A DNA stretch of 64,000 bases from Pseudoxanthomonas sp. YR558 (GTDB lineage Bacteria > Pseudomonadota > Gammaproteobacteria > Xanthomonadales > Xanthomonadaceae): assembly GCF_900116385.1 (NCBI RefSeq), contig NZ_FPCI01000001.1, positions 1,957,501 through 2,021,500 of the forward strand, read 5' to 3'. Shown here piece after piece: positions 31,551 through 40,659 of this stretch (position 1 is its first letter; every line of letters begins with the position of its first letter). The notes beneath the pieces were generated by a model. That model was not told where the DNA came from. It saw only the letters and a program-made list of their open reading frames with translations, and ran no database searches. The position numbers were made by a program, and so were the translations under genes.

Positions 31551-34319
31551 ATGCCTGCATCCCCTTCACCGGGATCGGCGCCGTCCTGGATGGCCGTCCC
31601 CTTCAACGCAGGAATGCCGCTGGTGGAAGCCACCCCCACGCCCCCCGGGCACGCCAACGCGGCGACACCGGGGACGCCCGACCGCCGCCTCGGCCTGCCG
31701 CCGATGGCGTGGGCAGCGGCCGTTCTGCTGGCAGGCCTGCTGTGCACGGCGTTCGTGGCGCACCGCGAATGGGACGACCTGCAGGATCGCGCCGAGGAGC
31801 ATCGCCGCGCACTGGCCGACACCGGCATCGCCCGCCTGCGCGTGCCGCTGGAACAGGCCGCCTCGATGCTGCGCGCGATGCAGACGGTGTTCCTGTCCAA
31901 CGACCAGATGGACCAGACCCGCTTCAGCCAGTATCACGCCAGCCTGCGCAGCCCGCTGCAACCGGGCTCCTATACGTCGATCGCGTTCGCGCGCCGCGAG
32001 CCGGCCGGTCAACCGCTGGCCGATCACGTCTCGTATCGCTATGCCTACGTCGCGCCGTATGAGGCGAATACGGCGCTGATCGGCTTCGACATGGTCACCC
32101 AGAAGGCGAACCTGTCGGCCCTGCTCCAGGCCCGCGACACCGACACGGTGGTGATCTCCGCCCCGTTCGCGCTGCGCCAGACCACGCCCGCCGGCCACAA
32201 CCCGCTCGGCGTGACCCTGCGTCTGCCGGTGTATTCGCATGGGCCGACGCCGACCACGCCCAACCAGCGCCGTGCGCGCGAACTGGGCGCGCTGGCGATC
32301 GGCATCCGGTTGGAGCCGATGGTGGAGAGCGCGCTGGCCGGTCCTGTGCTGGACGCCTTCCGGGTGCGCATCAGCGATGCCACCGCGGATGCGCATCCGT
32401 TCTACGACGCCGGCAGCGAGGTGGAAGCGGGATTGCCGTCGCAAGTGCGCCGCATGGACTTCGGCGGCCGCCAGTGGCGCGTGGAACTGCTGCCGCGTCC
32501 GCAGCCGCTGGACCTCGGCCGACTGCAGGCCATCCTCGTCGGTGGCGGCGTCATCAGCCTGTTGCTGTCGGCACTGGTGTGGTCGCTCACCACCACGCGG
32601 GGTCGGGCCGTCGCTTTGGGCGCGCAGATGAGCGCGCGCTTCCGCGAAAGCGAGCTGCGTTTCCGCACGCTCAACGAACTGCTGCCCGCGCTGGTCCTGC
32701 TGGCCCACGCGCGCGATGGGCGGATCGTCTACGCCAACCAGGCCGCGCGCCTGCGCCTGGGCGACCCCACCGGGCTGCCGCTGTCGGCGCTGTTCTCCGA
32801 TCCGCAGCTACAGCACCGCGCACGCGACGCCGATGCCATCGGCACCGACTGGGGCAACCTGGAAGCCGTGTTGCTCAGCCCCGGCGGCGATGCCTTCTGG
32901 GCCAGCGCATCGATTTCGCAAGTGGACATGGAAGGCCAGGCTCACCTGCTGATGGTCGCCACCGACATTTCCGAGCAGCGCGAACTGACCGAGCGCCTGA
33001 GCTACCAGGCCACGCACGATGCGCTCACCGAACTGTGCAACCGCCGCGAGTTCGAACGCCGCGTGGAAGAAGCGCTGCACGAGCGCAAGGGCCGCGTGCA
33101 GACAGACCCGTGCGCGCTGCTCTACATCGACCTGGACCAGTTCAAGCTCATCAACGACGTCTCCGGCCACATGGCGGGCGATCAATTGCTCGCCCAACTC
33201 GCGCTGGCGATGCGCCACCAGCTGCGCGGCGGCGACGTGCTGGCACGGCTGGGCGGCGACGAGTTCGGCCTGATGGCCTTCCATGTGGACGCCGAGGGCG
33301 CGCATGCGCTGGCCGAGCGCCTGCGCGAGTGCATCGAAGCGCTGATGTTCGTCTGGCAGGACCGCACCTACACCGTCAGCGCAAGCATCGGCGTGGTCGT
33401 CGTCGATCAGCAGGAACCGACCCTGAAGGACCTGCTGGCATGGGCGGACACCGCTTGCTACCTGGCCAAGGAGAACGGCCGCAACCGCGTGCACGTCTAC
33501 CGCCAGGACAACGAGACCACGCGCCGCCAAGGCGAGATGGAATGGGCCAGCCGCCTGCGCTGGGCGGTGGAACAGGACCGCCTGCTGCTGGACTACCAGG
33601 AGATCGTGCCGCTCGACGGCAGCGACACCGCCACCAGCATCGAATTGCTGCTGCGCCTGCGCGACGAGGATGGCGGCGTGGTGCTGCCCGGCGCGTTCCT
33701 GCCGGCCGCCGAGCGCTACGGCCTGATGCCGGCGATCGATCGCTGGGTGATCCGCAACGCATTGGCGCACTTCGCGCAGCTGCACCACTCCGGCATGCGC
33801 CTGGGCACCTGCGCGATCAACCTGTCCGGCGCGAGCATCGAGGACGACGGCTTGGCGGATTTCATCCTGGCCCGCATCACCGAGTACGCCGTGCCCGCGC
33901 ACACGCTGTGCTTCGAGATCACCGAGACCGTCGCGGTGCGCAACCTGCTGAAGGTCGTCAACGTCATCGAACGCCTGCGTCGCGCCGGCTGCCGCATCGC
34001 ACTGGACGATTTCGGCGCGGGCATGTCCTCGTTCGGCTACCTGAAGAACCTGCCGGTCGACCTGATCAAGATCGACGGCAGCTTCATCCGCGACCTCGAA
34101 ACCGAACCGATGAGCCGCACCATCGTCAGCGCCATCGCCCAGATCGGCCATCAGCGCGGCTTGAAGGTCGTCGCCGAGTGGGTCAGCAGCCCGCAGCTGT
34201 GCGAATCGCTGCGCTCGCTGGGCGTGGACTACGGCCAGGGCTTCGCGCTGCACCGGCCCGAACGCGTGCTGTACCAGCGCGACGAGCATCCGCCGCGCCG
34301 GCTCAGCGTGGTCCGCTGA
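31551..34319 (+). CDS. CHASE-PAS-GGDEF-EAL c-di-GMP signalling protein
   Basis: A 922-residue inner-membrane sensor. The segments are: membrane helix at about residues 53-72, periplasmic CHASE domain (about 80-310), second membrane helix (about 325-347), PAS (about 365-480), GGDEF and EAL. The GGDEF site is intact (RLGGDEF, about 565) with an allosteric RGGD placed five residues before it. In the EAL domain the motif reads ELL instead of EAL. The other catalytic positions are kept: INLSG, EITET, LDDFGAG, IKIDG, VAEWV and YGQGF. Cyclase and phosphodiesterase activity are both possible. The start is uncertain: GTG 31497 and ATG 31590 are alternatives. Confidence 0.9.
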   Translation: MPASPSPGSAPSWMAVPFNAGMPLVEATPTPPGHANAATPGTPDRRLGLPPMAWAAAVLLAGLLCTAFVAHREWDDLQDRAEEHRRALADTGIARLRVPLEQAASMLRAMQTVFLSNDQMDQTRFSQYHASLRSPLQPGSYTSIAFARREPAGQPLADHVSYRYAYVAPYEANTALIGFDMVTQKANLSALLQARDTDTVVISAPFALRQTTPAGHNPLGVTLRLPVYSHGPTPTTPNQRRARELGALAIGIRLEPMVESALAGPVLDAFRVRISDATADAHPFYDAGSEVEAGLPSQVRRMDFGGRQWRVELLPRPQPLDLGRLQAILVGGGVISLLLSALVWSLTTTRGRAVALGAQMSARFRESELRFRTLNELLPALVLLAHARDGRIVYANQAARLRLGDPTGLPLSALFSDPQLQHRARDADAIGTDWGNLEAVLLSPGGDAFWASASISQVDMEGQAHLLMVATDISEQRELTERLSYQATHDALTELCNRREFERRVEEALHERKGRVQTDPCALLYIDLDQFKLINDVSGHMAGDQLLAQLALAMRHQLRGGDVLARLGGDEFGLMAFHVDAEGAHALAERLRECIEALMFVWQDRTYTVSASIGVVVVDQQEPTLKDLLAWADTACYLAKENGRNRVHVYRQDNETTRRQGEMEWASRLRWAVEQDRLLLDYQEIVPLDGSDTATSIELLLRLRDEDGGVVLPGAFLPAAERYGLMPAIDRWVIRNALAHFAQLHHSGMRLGTCAINLSGASIEDDGLADFILARITEYAVPAHTLCFEITETVAVRNLLKVVNVIERLRRAGCRIALDDFGAGMSSFGYLKNLPVDLIKIDGSFIRDLETEPMSRTIVSAIAQIGHQRGLKVVAEWVSSPQLCESLRSLGVDYGQGFALHRPERVLYQRDEHPPRRLSVVR

Positions 34320-34326
34320 CGCGCGC

Positions 34327-34722
34327 TCAATCCCCGCGCGCGACGCGCTGCTGCTTCTGCAGTTCCTCCGCCGTCATCCGGCGAGCGTGCCCGGGCAGGA
34401 TCGTGAGCCCGCGATGCGCGCACACGTCCACCGACGGATACAGCACTTGCTGGCCGTTGCCGAACGCCAACTTCAAGTCCTGCACGCAGGCCTGCACCGG
34501 CAGGCGCACGGTGGCCGCATTGCCACCGCCCTGCAGGTCCTCGCCGAGGGCGACGGCCACCGGCTCGCCGCCGACGGGCGCGGCCGACATCGCGACCAGG
34601 CGCTCGTGGGCGCGGTTGACGATGTCCAGGTAGTGCACGCGCGACACGTCCTCGGCGTGGGCGATGGCGGCGGCGGGCAACAAAGCGGCGACGAGGGCGA
34701 AGCGGATCGACAGGGGGCGCAT
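34327..34722 (-). CDS. Exported hypothetical protein
   Basis: A 131-residue product with a signal peptide, MRPLSIRFALVAALLPAAAIAHA. The mature part holds LDIVNRAHERLVAMSAAPVG and two cysteines (VQACVQDL and VDVCAHRG) that could pair. It ends in a charged helix. No family is recognised. ATG 34722 has GGAG 9 bp upstream and starts the signal peptide, so the longer frame is rejected. It is convergent with the GGDEF/EAL gene, 7 bp between stops. Confidence 0.75.
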   Translation of the reverse strand: MRPLSIRFALVAALLPAAAIAHAEDVSRVHYLDIVNRAHERLVAMSAAPVGGEPVAVALGEDLQGGGNAATVRLPVQACVQDLKLAFGNGQQVLYPSVDVCAHRGLTILPGHARRMTAEELQKQQRVARGD

Positions 34723-34924
34723 GGCGAATCTCCGTTGGGAAGGGGATCCGCCGGAAGCCTCGCGGGCTCGGCGGATGGCCGCATCTCGCGCCGCCCGCGC
34801 CATGCCGGCAACGGATTCGGGATGAATCGTCGTTGCGCCGGGCCGAATCGTAGCCATGCGCGCGTGACGCTTCCCACGCGCGGAACCCCGGCCTAGGATG
34901 CCCCCACCTTCCGGGACGCCACGC

Positions 34925-36031
34925 ATGAAGATCCGACTGGGCACCATCGAGATCGGCCTGTTCCGCTATCTGGGCCTGTGGACGGCGGTCGCGCTGCTGT
35001 TCACCCTGCAGACGAAACTCAACAACGGCCTGCACCGTCCCAACTGGCCGCTCTGGGATCTGATCCGCTGGTCCTTGATCCAGTGGTACACCTGGGCGGC
35101 GCTGGCGCCGGTCGTGTTCCGACTGGCCGAGCGCTATCCGATACGCGACACGATGCGCTTCCGCGGACTAGGCAAGCAGCTGGTGGCCAGCCTGTGCACG
35201 ACGTTCGTCGCGATGATGATCGGCGCATTGGTTTCCACACTGTTCGAACCCAGCGGCTTCTTCGAGCAGCTGGGGTACTTCCTGGAGCAGCACTTCGCCA
35301 TCGGCCTGCTGACCTACTGGCTGCTGTTCGCCATCCAGCAGGCCATCCAGTTCCACGCCGAGAAAGCCCGGCGCGAACTGGAGGCAAGCCAACTCGCCAC
35401 CGAACTCGCGCAATCGCGCCTGCAGGTCCTCAAGACCCAGTTGCAGCCGCACTTCCTGTTCAACACGCTGCACGCCATCGTCACCCTGCTGGACGAGGAC
35501 ACCCTGTCGGCGGAAGACATGCTGCTGAAGCTGAGCGAGCTGCTGCGTGCGTTCCTGGAAGACTACGACGGCCAGGAGATCTCGCTGCGGCGCGAACTGG
35601 AATTGCTCGAACTCTACCTCGGCATCCAGCGCCGGCGCTTCAAGGACCGCCTGGAAACCCGTATCTACGTGGCACCGGACACGCTCGACGCCGCGGTGCC
35701 CAGCCTGGTGCTGCAACCGCTGGTCGAGAACGCGATCCGTCACGGCATCGGCCGCAACGTCGGCGAGGACCGCGTCGAGATCGACTGCCGCCGCGAGGGC
35801 GGGCAACTGCTGATCGAAGTGCGCAATGGCAACAGCACGCTGGGCCAGCCCAGTGATGGTGGGCATGGCATCGGGATGGCGAACACGCGACTGCGCCTGC
35901 GCGAGCTCTATGGCGACAACGCCGACCTGCGCCTGGACGCGATGGTCCCGCGCGGTGTCGCCTGCCGCCTGCGCGTGCCGTTCCGAGAGCTCGAACAGGA
36001 CGATGATGCGCCGGAGCACGTACCGGCGTGA
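34925..36031 (+). CDS. LytS/YehU-type sensor histidine kinase
   Basis: A 368-residue kinase with four N-terminal membrane segments (about residues 13-145), no extra sensor domain and a His_kinase (PF06580-type) core. The phospho-acceptor is in LKTQLQPHFLFNTLHAI (His about 176). The ATPase region has LVENAIRHGIG (N-box) and GGHGIGMANTRLRL (G-box). ATG 34925 is chosen at the start of the first charged/hydrophobic block. Its stop overlaps the response-regulator start by 4 bp, so the pair is translationally coupled. Confidence 0.92.
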   Translation: MKIRLGTIEIGLFRYLGLWTAVALLFTLQTKLNNGLHRPNWPLWDLIRWSLIQWYTWAALAPVVFRLAERYPIRDTMRFRGLGKQLVASLCTTFVAMMIGALVSTLFEPSGFFEQLGYFLEQHFAIGLLTYWLLFAIQQAIQFHAEKARRELEASQLATELAQSRLQVLKTQLQPHFLFNTLHAIVTLLDEDTLSAEDMLLKLSELLRAFLEDYDGQEISLRRELELLELYLGIQRRRFKDRLETRIYVAPDTLDAAVPSLVLQPLVENAIRHGIGRNVGEDRVEIDCRREGGQLLIEVRNGNSTLGQPSDGGHGIGMANTRLRLRELYGDNADLRLDAMVPRGVACRLRVPFRELEQDDDAPEHVPA

Positions 36032-36807
36032 GCCTGCGCGTGCTGGTGGTCGACGATGAGCCGATCGCGCGGCACGCGGTTGTCCGCCATCTGCGCGACG
36101 CGGAGGACCTGGAGATCGTCGGCGAATGCGGCGACGGCGTGTCCGCGGTGGAGTCGATCCGTGCGCTGTCGCCGGACCTCGTGTTCCTCGACATCCAGAT
36201 GCCGGCAATCACCGGCCTGGACGTGGTCGCCACGATCGGGGCCGCGCGCATGCCGGCGACGATCTTCGTCACCGCCTACGAACACTACGCGGTACGCGCC
36301 TTCGAAGCGCATGCGGTGGATTATCTGGTCAAACCCTTCAGCCGTGAACGCTTCCAGGAAACCCTGCGTCGCGCGCGCCAACGGCTGACCGTGCGCGAAG
36401 GCGCCGATGCCGACGCCACCGCGCGCATCCTGCAGACGCTGGAAACGCTGCGCCAGCGCGACGACTACGCCACCCGAATCCCCGTGCGCGAAGAAGAGAA
36501 GGTCGTATTGGTGGACGTGGACGACATCGTCTGGATCCGCGCCAACGGCAACACGGTGCTGCTGCATCTGGCTGGCCGCGTGCATGAGCTGCGCGAGACG
36601 ATGGCCGCACTGGCCGCACGGCTGGACCCGCGCCACTTCGCCCGCGTGCACCGCTCCGCCATCGTCAACGTGCGCCGGATCCGCGACATCCAGCCGTGGT
36701 TCAACGGCCACCACGTCATCACCCTGGACACCGGACAGCAGCTGCGCATGAGCCGTTACCAGCACGAAGCCTTCCTGAAGCTGGTGGGGCCACGACCGAC
36801 AACGTGA
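36028..36807 (+). CDS. LytTR-family response regulator
   Basis: A 259-residue partner of the upstream kinase. The receiver domain has VVDDEP, the phospho-acceptor Asp about 55 in VFLDIQMPAITG and the Lys of YLVKPFS. The C-terminal LytTR DNA-binding domain (about 155-255) contains IVWIRANGNTVLLHL and FARVHRSAIVNVRRI. LytTR proteins bind direct repeats upstream of targets; no target is identifiable here. The GTG start overlaps the kinase stop as GTGA. Confidence 0.94.
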   Translation: MSLRVLVVDDEPIARHAVVRHLRDAEDLEIVGECGDGVSAVESIRALSPDLVFLDIQMPAITGLDVVATIGAARMPATIFVTAYEHYAVRAFEAHAVDYLVKPFSRERFQETLRRARQRLTVREGADADATARILQTLETLRQRDDYATRIPVREEEKVVLVDVDDIVWIRANGNTVLLHLAGRVHELRETMAALAARLDPRHFARVHRSAIVNVRRIRDIQPWFNGHHVITLDTGQQLRMSRYQHEAFLKLVGPRPTT

Positions 36808-36817
36808 CGCGCGCCAG

Positions 36818-38533
36818 TTACTCTTCGGTTTCCACCCGGTTGCGACCGGCGTGCTTCGCGCGGTACAGCGCTTCATCCGCGATCAGGAAGGCCTGGGCAT
36901 AGTCCTCGCCGGGCGCGGTGCGCACCCAGCCGATGCTCACCGTCACCACGCCCCATGGCGAGTCGTCGTGCGGAATGCCCAACGCGTGCACGGCGGCGCG
37001 GACGCGCTCGGCCACGCGCGCGGAGACCGCGGCATCGGTATCCGGCAGCACCACCAGGAATTCCTCACCACCCATGCGCGCCACCGCGTCCTGCGGGTGC
37101 CGCAGCAGGCCGCCGACGACGCCGGCCACGCGCCGCAACGCACTGTCGCCGGCCGCATGGCCGTAGCGGTCGTTGTAAGCCTTGAAGTGGTCCACGTCGA
37201 TCGCGATGACGGTCATGTCCACCGTGAGCTGCCCGGCTTCGTCGCTGACCAGCGACAGCTTGTGCTGAAGGCCGCGTCGGTTGAGGCAGCCGGTCAGCGG
37301 ATCGGTGCGGTTGAGCCGGTCCAGTTCGGCATTGGCCTGGCGGAGTTCGGCGGTGCGGCGGTCGATCTCCTGCTCGCGGCGTTCCAGCGTGCGCTGCAGC
37401 GACAACGCCAGCGCACTCTGGTCGGCCAACGAGCGCTGCAGGTCCTCGTGCGCCACTTCCAGCTGGTCGGCCAGTTCGCCGACCGCGCGACCCACCGGTT
37501 CGAACTCTTCCGGCAGCGGCGCCGTCGTGCTGGGGCGCCGGTGCACGGCCAGCGCGTGCAACGCGTCGGACAGCTGCGCGAGCGCACCGTCGAGGCGCCG
37601 CATCTGCCACGCGTAGGCGAACCACACGCCGGCGGCGATCAGCACCAGCAGGCCTGCCGTCGCCAATGCGCGGCTGCGTACCGTGCTCACCAACATGTCG
37701 TCCGGCACCACCAGCACGAGCGTCCAGCCGGACGTCAGCTTCGCCTGCGAGACCCAGGCCGCGCGCCCGTCCGCCATCACGCCATGCAGCCTGCGCGATT
37801 CCGTCTCGCGTGCGCCTTGCCCCGCACCGGCCAGCAACGGCGTGCCCGCGAGCGGTTGCTGAAAGCGGTACTGCAATCCCTCGGTCGCACGGATCACACG
37901 CATTTCGCGATCGAGCAGCAACATCTCCACGCCGCGTCGGCGCATGGCCGTGACGCGGGGACCGGTGAACGCATCGACGCGGATGGAGCCCTGCACCACG
38001 CCCGCGAAGGCGCCATCCGCCCGCCACGGCGCCGAAACGGCAACAAGCGGATCGTTGCTCAGGCGGCGGCCGCGGAACGCATCGGAGACGAACGGCGCAC
38101 CGCTGTCGCGAGGCGTCCGGAAATACTCGCGGTCGGCCACATTGATGGCCGGCGCACGCGGCGGCACCGGCTGCGACGCCTGGACGTTGCCCAGCGCATC
38201 GGTGACCAGCACGCTACTGAAACCGGGATAGCGCCGGCGCAGTTCCGCCAGTTGCGCCGGCCAGTCGGTGTCCTTGCCGCTCATCGACGCCACCAGCGCC
38301 ACACCGGCCTGGTGCATGTCGACGAAATCGTTCACCGCCGTGGCACTGAGCATCGTGCTCACTTCCAGGCGCTCACCCAAGTGCCGCTGCTCTGCCCGGT
38401 AGGAGCGCACTTGCTCGACGATGCCGAGCACGGCCGCCGGCAGCAGCGCCGCCAGCACGACGGCACGTGCGAACTGTCGTCTCAGCGAGGGGGGACGCGG
38501 GGCGTGGCCGGCGGACGGGACAGGGTCGGGCAT
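36818..38533 (-). CDS. Cache-domain diguanylate cyclase
   Basis: A 571-residue membrane cyclase. Membrane helices at about 21-42 and 287-306 flank a periplasmic double-Cache sensor (VADREYFRTPRDSG at about 131). A HAMP-like/coiled-coil linker (QRTLERREQEIDRRTAELRQ) leads to GGDEF with the active motif RMGGEEF (about 486). The inhibitory site five residues upstream reads HPQD instead of RxxD, so product feedback is probably lost. It is convergent with the LytTR gene. Confidence 0.92.
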   Translation of the reverse strand: MPDPVPSAGHAPRPPSLRRQFARAVVLAALLPAAVLGIVEQVRSYRAEQRHLGERLEVSTMLSATAVNDFVDMHQAGVALVASMSGKDTDWPAQLAELRRRYPGFSSVLVTDALGNVQASQPVPPRAPAINVADREYFRTPRDSGAPFVSDAFRGRRLSNDPLVAVSAPWRADGAFAGVVQGSIRVDAFTGPRVTAMRRRGVEMLLLDREMRVIRATEGLQYRFQQPLAGTPLLAGAGQGARETESRRLHGVMADGRAAWVSQAKLTSGWTLVLVVPDDMLVSTVRSRALATAGLLVLIAAGVWFAYAWQMRRLDGALAQLSDALHALAVHRRPSTTAPLPEEFEPVGRAVGELADQLEVAHEDLQRSLADQSALALSLQRTLERREQEIDRRTAELRQANAELDRLNRTDPLTGCLNRRGLQHKLSLVSDEAGQLTVDMTVIAIDVDHFKAYNDRYGHAAGDSALRRVAGVVGGLLRHPQDAVARMGGEEFLVVLPDTDAAVSARVAERVRAAVHALGIPHDDSPWGVVTVSIGWVRTAPGEDYAQAFLIADEALYRAKHAGRNRVETEE

Positions 38534-38586
38534 GCGGGTGCGGCGGCGGGACGGTCCGGATACTGCGGCGCACTATCCACTATTTC

Positions 38587-38604
38587 GGCGCAGAATTCTG
38601 CGCC
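38587..38604. repeat. 18-bp perfect palindrome between two minus-strand genes
   Basis: GGCGCAGAATTCTGCGCC is completely self-complementary. It lies 54 bp upstream of the cyclase start (38533) and 24 bp after the stop of the upstream hydrolase (38629). It could be a terminator hairpin without a T-run, or an operator of the cyclase. Confidence 0.4.
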
Positions 38605-38628
38605 TCACTTGCCCTGATTCGCGCCTGG

Positions 38629-39756
38629 TCAGGGCGTGGTCGCCCCGGTGTCGCGCGCCTCGGCGGCCACAACCCGCGGACGCACATGCTCCAGCAGGCT
38701 GGCCAGGGTCTTGCCCGGCTCCTCCCACGGCATCATGTGCGCGGAGTGCTCGAACCACACGCCGCGCTTGTAGGGTGCCTGCACTTGGGCCAGCCACGCC
38801 GCGGTCGGCTCGGACGGCGTGGTGTAATCGTGCCGGCCCATGAACATCACCACCGGAATGGGGAAGCGCTTCACGCCGGTGAAGTCGACCTGCAGGAACT
38901 CGTCCAGCAGCCGTCCCAGCGTGAACACGCTGCCGGCGTTGATCGCGCAGCGCGCGGCATCGTCGTAGTCGGGCGACAGGCGAGGGCCCTGGAAGAAATA
39001 GTTCGAGCTGTCGCGGTATGCGGTCAGTCCGCCGTAGAACTGCGGCCACTTGCGGGCGATGACGATGCGCTCGCGGGTGATGGGCTGGTCGCCGGGATAC
39101 GGAGCGATCGACTCCATCTCGCGCACGGCCTCGGCGTTGCCGCGGGCGCGCGCCGTACGCAGGCCGTAGTCGAAGCTGACCCGCTCATTGGTGCGCACGT
39201 TGATGACCTGCCCGATGCCGACATAGGCATGGAAGAGGTCGGGCCGCTGCAGCGCGGCGTGCATCGCCACGACGGTGCCCCAGCTATGCCCCATCAGCAC
39301 CAGCTTGCGCTTGTGGTAGCGGGTACGAAGGTATTCGGCGAGCGCGATCGCATCATCCACGTAGCGCTGGATGTGCAGGGTGTCGGCGACAGCGGCTTCA
39401 GGATTCAGCGTGAGCGTCTTGCCGGCGCCGCGCTGGTCGTAGTTCACGACCGTGAAGTACTCCTCAAGCGGGCGCTGGAACTGCCACAGCGTCGGGATGA
39501 CCGGCGACGCAGGCCCCCCATGCACGAACAGGACCATCGGATTCTCTCGGTCCTGGCCGCGCACGTTCACCCACTGACGAATGCCGCCGATCTCAGCGGC
39601 ATAGGCTTCCTGCACGCCGGTCGGTGCGCTGATGCGGCCCAGGTCGGCGATGATCTCACGGGCCGGCGCGTAGGCCGAGCGATCCGGGCAGGCCTCCTGC
39701 GCCAGCGCGCCCATCGGCAACAGCGCGAGCAGGCCCGCGGCGAATGCATGTTTCAT
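38629..39756 (-). CDS. Exported alpha/beta-hydrolase, proline iminopeptidase-like
   Basis: A 375-residue secreted hydrolase with signal peptide MKHAFAAGLLALLPMGALAQ. It has oxyanion motif FVHGGPASP, nucleophile LMGHSWGTVVA (Ser about 158), an Asp in MFMGRHDYTTP and a His in FEHSAHMMPWEEP. HGGP plus GHSWGT is typical of S33 peptidases such as prolyl aminopeptidase. ATG 39756 is preferred over 39771 because GGAG lies at a good distance and the signal peptide starts there. The substrate is not determined. Confidence 0.86.
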   Translation of the reverse strand: MKHAFAAGLLALLPMGALAQEACPDRSAYAPAREIIADLGRISAPTGVQEAYAAEIGGIRQWVNVRGQDRENPMVLFVHGGPASPVIPTLWQFQRPLEEYFTVVNYDQRGAGKTLTLNPEAAVADTLHIQRYVDDAIALAEYLRTRYHKRKLVLMGHSWGTVVAMHAALQRPDLFHAYVGIGQVINVRTNERVSFDYGLRTARARGNAEAVREMESIAPYPGDQPITRERIVIARKWPQFYGGLTAYRDSSNYFFQGPRLSPDYDDAARCAINAGSVFTLGRLLDEFLQVDFTGVKRFPIPVVMFMGRHDYTTPSEPTAAWLAQVQAPYKRGVWFEHSAHMMPWEEPGKTLASLLEHVRPRVVAAEARDTGATTP

Positions 39757-39837
39757 CCTCATCTCCGTCAAGCGGTGTGCCTTCGATTGTCGGCGAAGTC
39801 GCGCGAGGACGACCGTGTCGTTCGTCCCTAACGGCGA

Positions 39838-40233
39838 TCAGACGTGCGCCACCCACTGCCGCAACACGCCTTGCAGGACGCTCTCGCGGCGCTTCACTTC
39901 ATCCGGACCGGCGAACGACAGCGTCGCCCGATCGGCGCCCAGCCAGGTCAACAGCCCTTCCGGATCCGCGATCGCGTCCTTCGGCAGCGCGCGCTTGCCC
40001 GCGCCGAGATGCAGCACCAACAGCACGCTGTCCGCCTTCCGCAGTTGCATCGTGGCGAAGTGCCGACCTTCCACGTGGAAGCTCGGGGCATTCCACTTGA
40101 TGTCTTCGGCGATACGTGGATCGGCGGCGCGGACCGTGGCGCGCAGCCGCTGGATGGTGGCGTCCTGCGGATGCGCCAGCGCGACGAGGAACGCCCCGAC
40201 ATCGGCGGGGGCAGCGGACTTCTTCACAGGCAT
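39838..40233 (-). CDS. DUF1801 (YdhG-like) protein
   Basis: A 131-residue cytoplasmic protein with the DUF1801 pattern: TIQRLRATVRAADPRIAEDI, then WNAPSFHVEGRHFATMQ and LHLGAGKRALPKD. These small proteins have no established function. ATG 40233 begins MPVKKSAAPADVGAFLVAL. It stands alone between two minus-strand genes with about 80-90 bp gaps. Confidence 0.8.
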   Translation of the reverse strand: MPVKKSAAPADVGAFLVALAHPQDATIQRLRATVRAADPRIAEDIKWNAPSFHVEGRHFATMQLRKADSVLLVLHLGAGKRALPKDAIADPEGLLTWLGADRATLSFAGPDEVKRRESVLQGVLRQWVAHV

Positions 40234-40324
40234 CGTTGGCCCCGGATAAGGCGCGCACGCATCGGCGCCGGAGGGACGTTACACCGCGCCGAAACGAAAG
40301 TCCGGCCAGCGAACCGCCGCCTGG

Positions 40325-40558
40325 TCACTCGGGAGCCGCCTCCGCGATCATCCGCATTGCCTGCTGCTTGCCGGCGGCAAGCGCATCGTGGCAGGTGAAG
40401 TGGTGCGGCTCGCCCTCGCGCCAGGGTGCGCTCCACGCGCTGCTCTGCGCGTTGCGCACGCGCACCGCCAGCGACCAGGGCTGCTGGTCGTCGGGCCGCT
40501 CGATCACCACTTCCACCAGATGTCCCTGGCAGGTCGACAGGTCCACTTTCTTCTGCAT
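40325..40558 (-). CDS. Small hypothetical protein
   Basis: A 77-residue soluble protein, MQKKVDLSTCQGHLVEVVIE at the N-terminus and AAGKQQAMRMIAEAAPE at the end. It has two cysteines (STCQG and HFTCHD). GGAGAGAG lies before the ATG and codon use resembles the neighbours, so it is probably real. No family is recognised. Confidence 0.65.
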   Translation of the reverse strand: MQKKVDLSTCQGHLVEVVIERPDDQQPWSLAVRVRNAQSSAWSAPWREGEPHHFTCHDALAAGKQQAMRMIAEAAPE

Positions 40559-40659
40559 GCACTCTCTCCGGCTCGATCACGTCGCGCCCATGCCTGGCAT
40601 GCGGTCCGTCCTACCCTGGTCCATTCCAACCAACGCGGAAACAGGCCCCCCCGGGCCAG

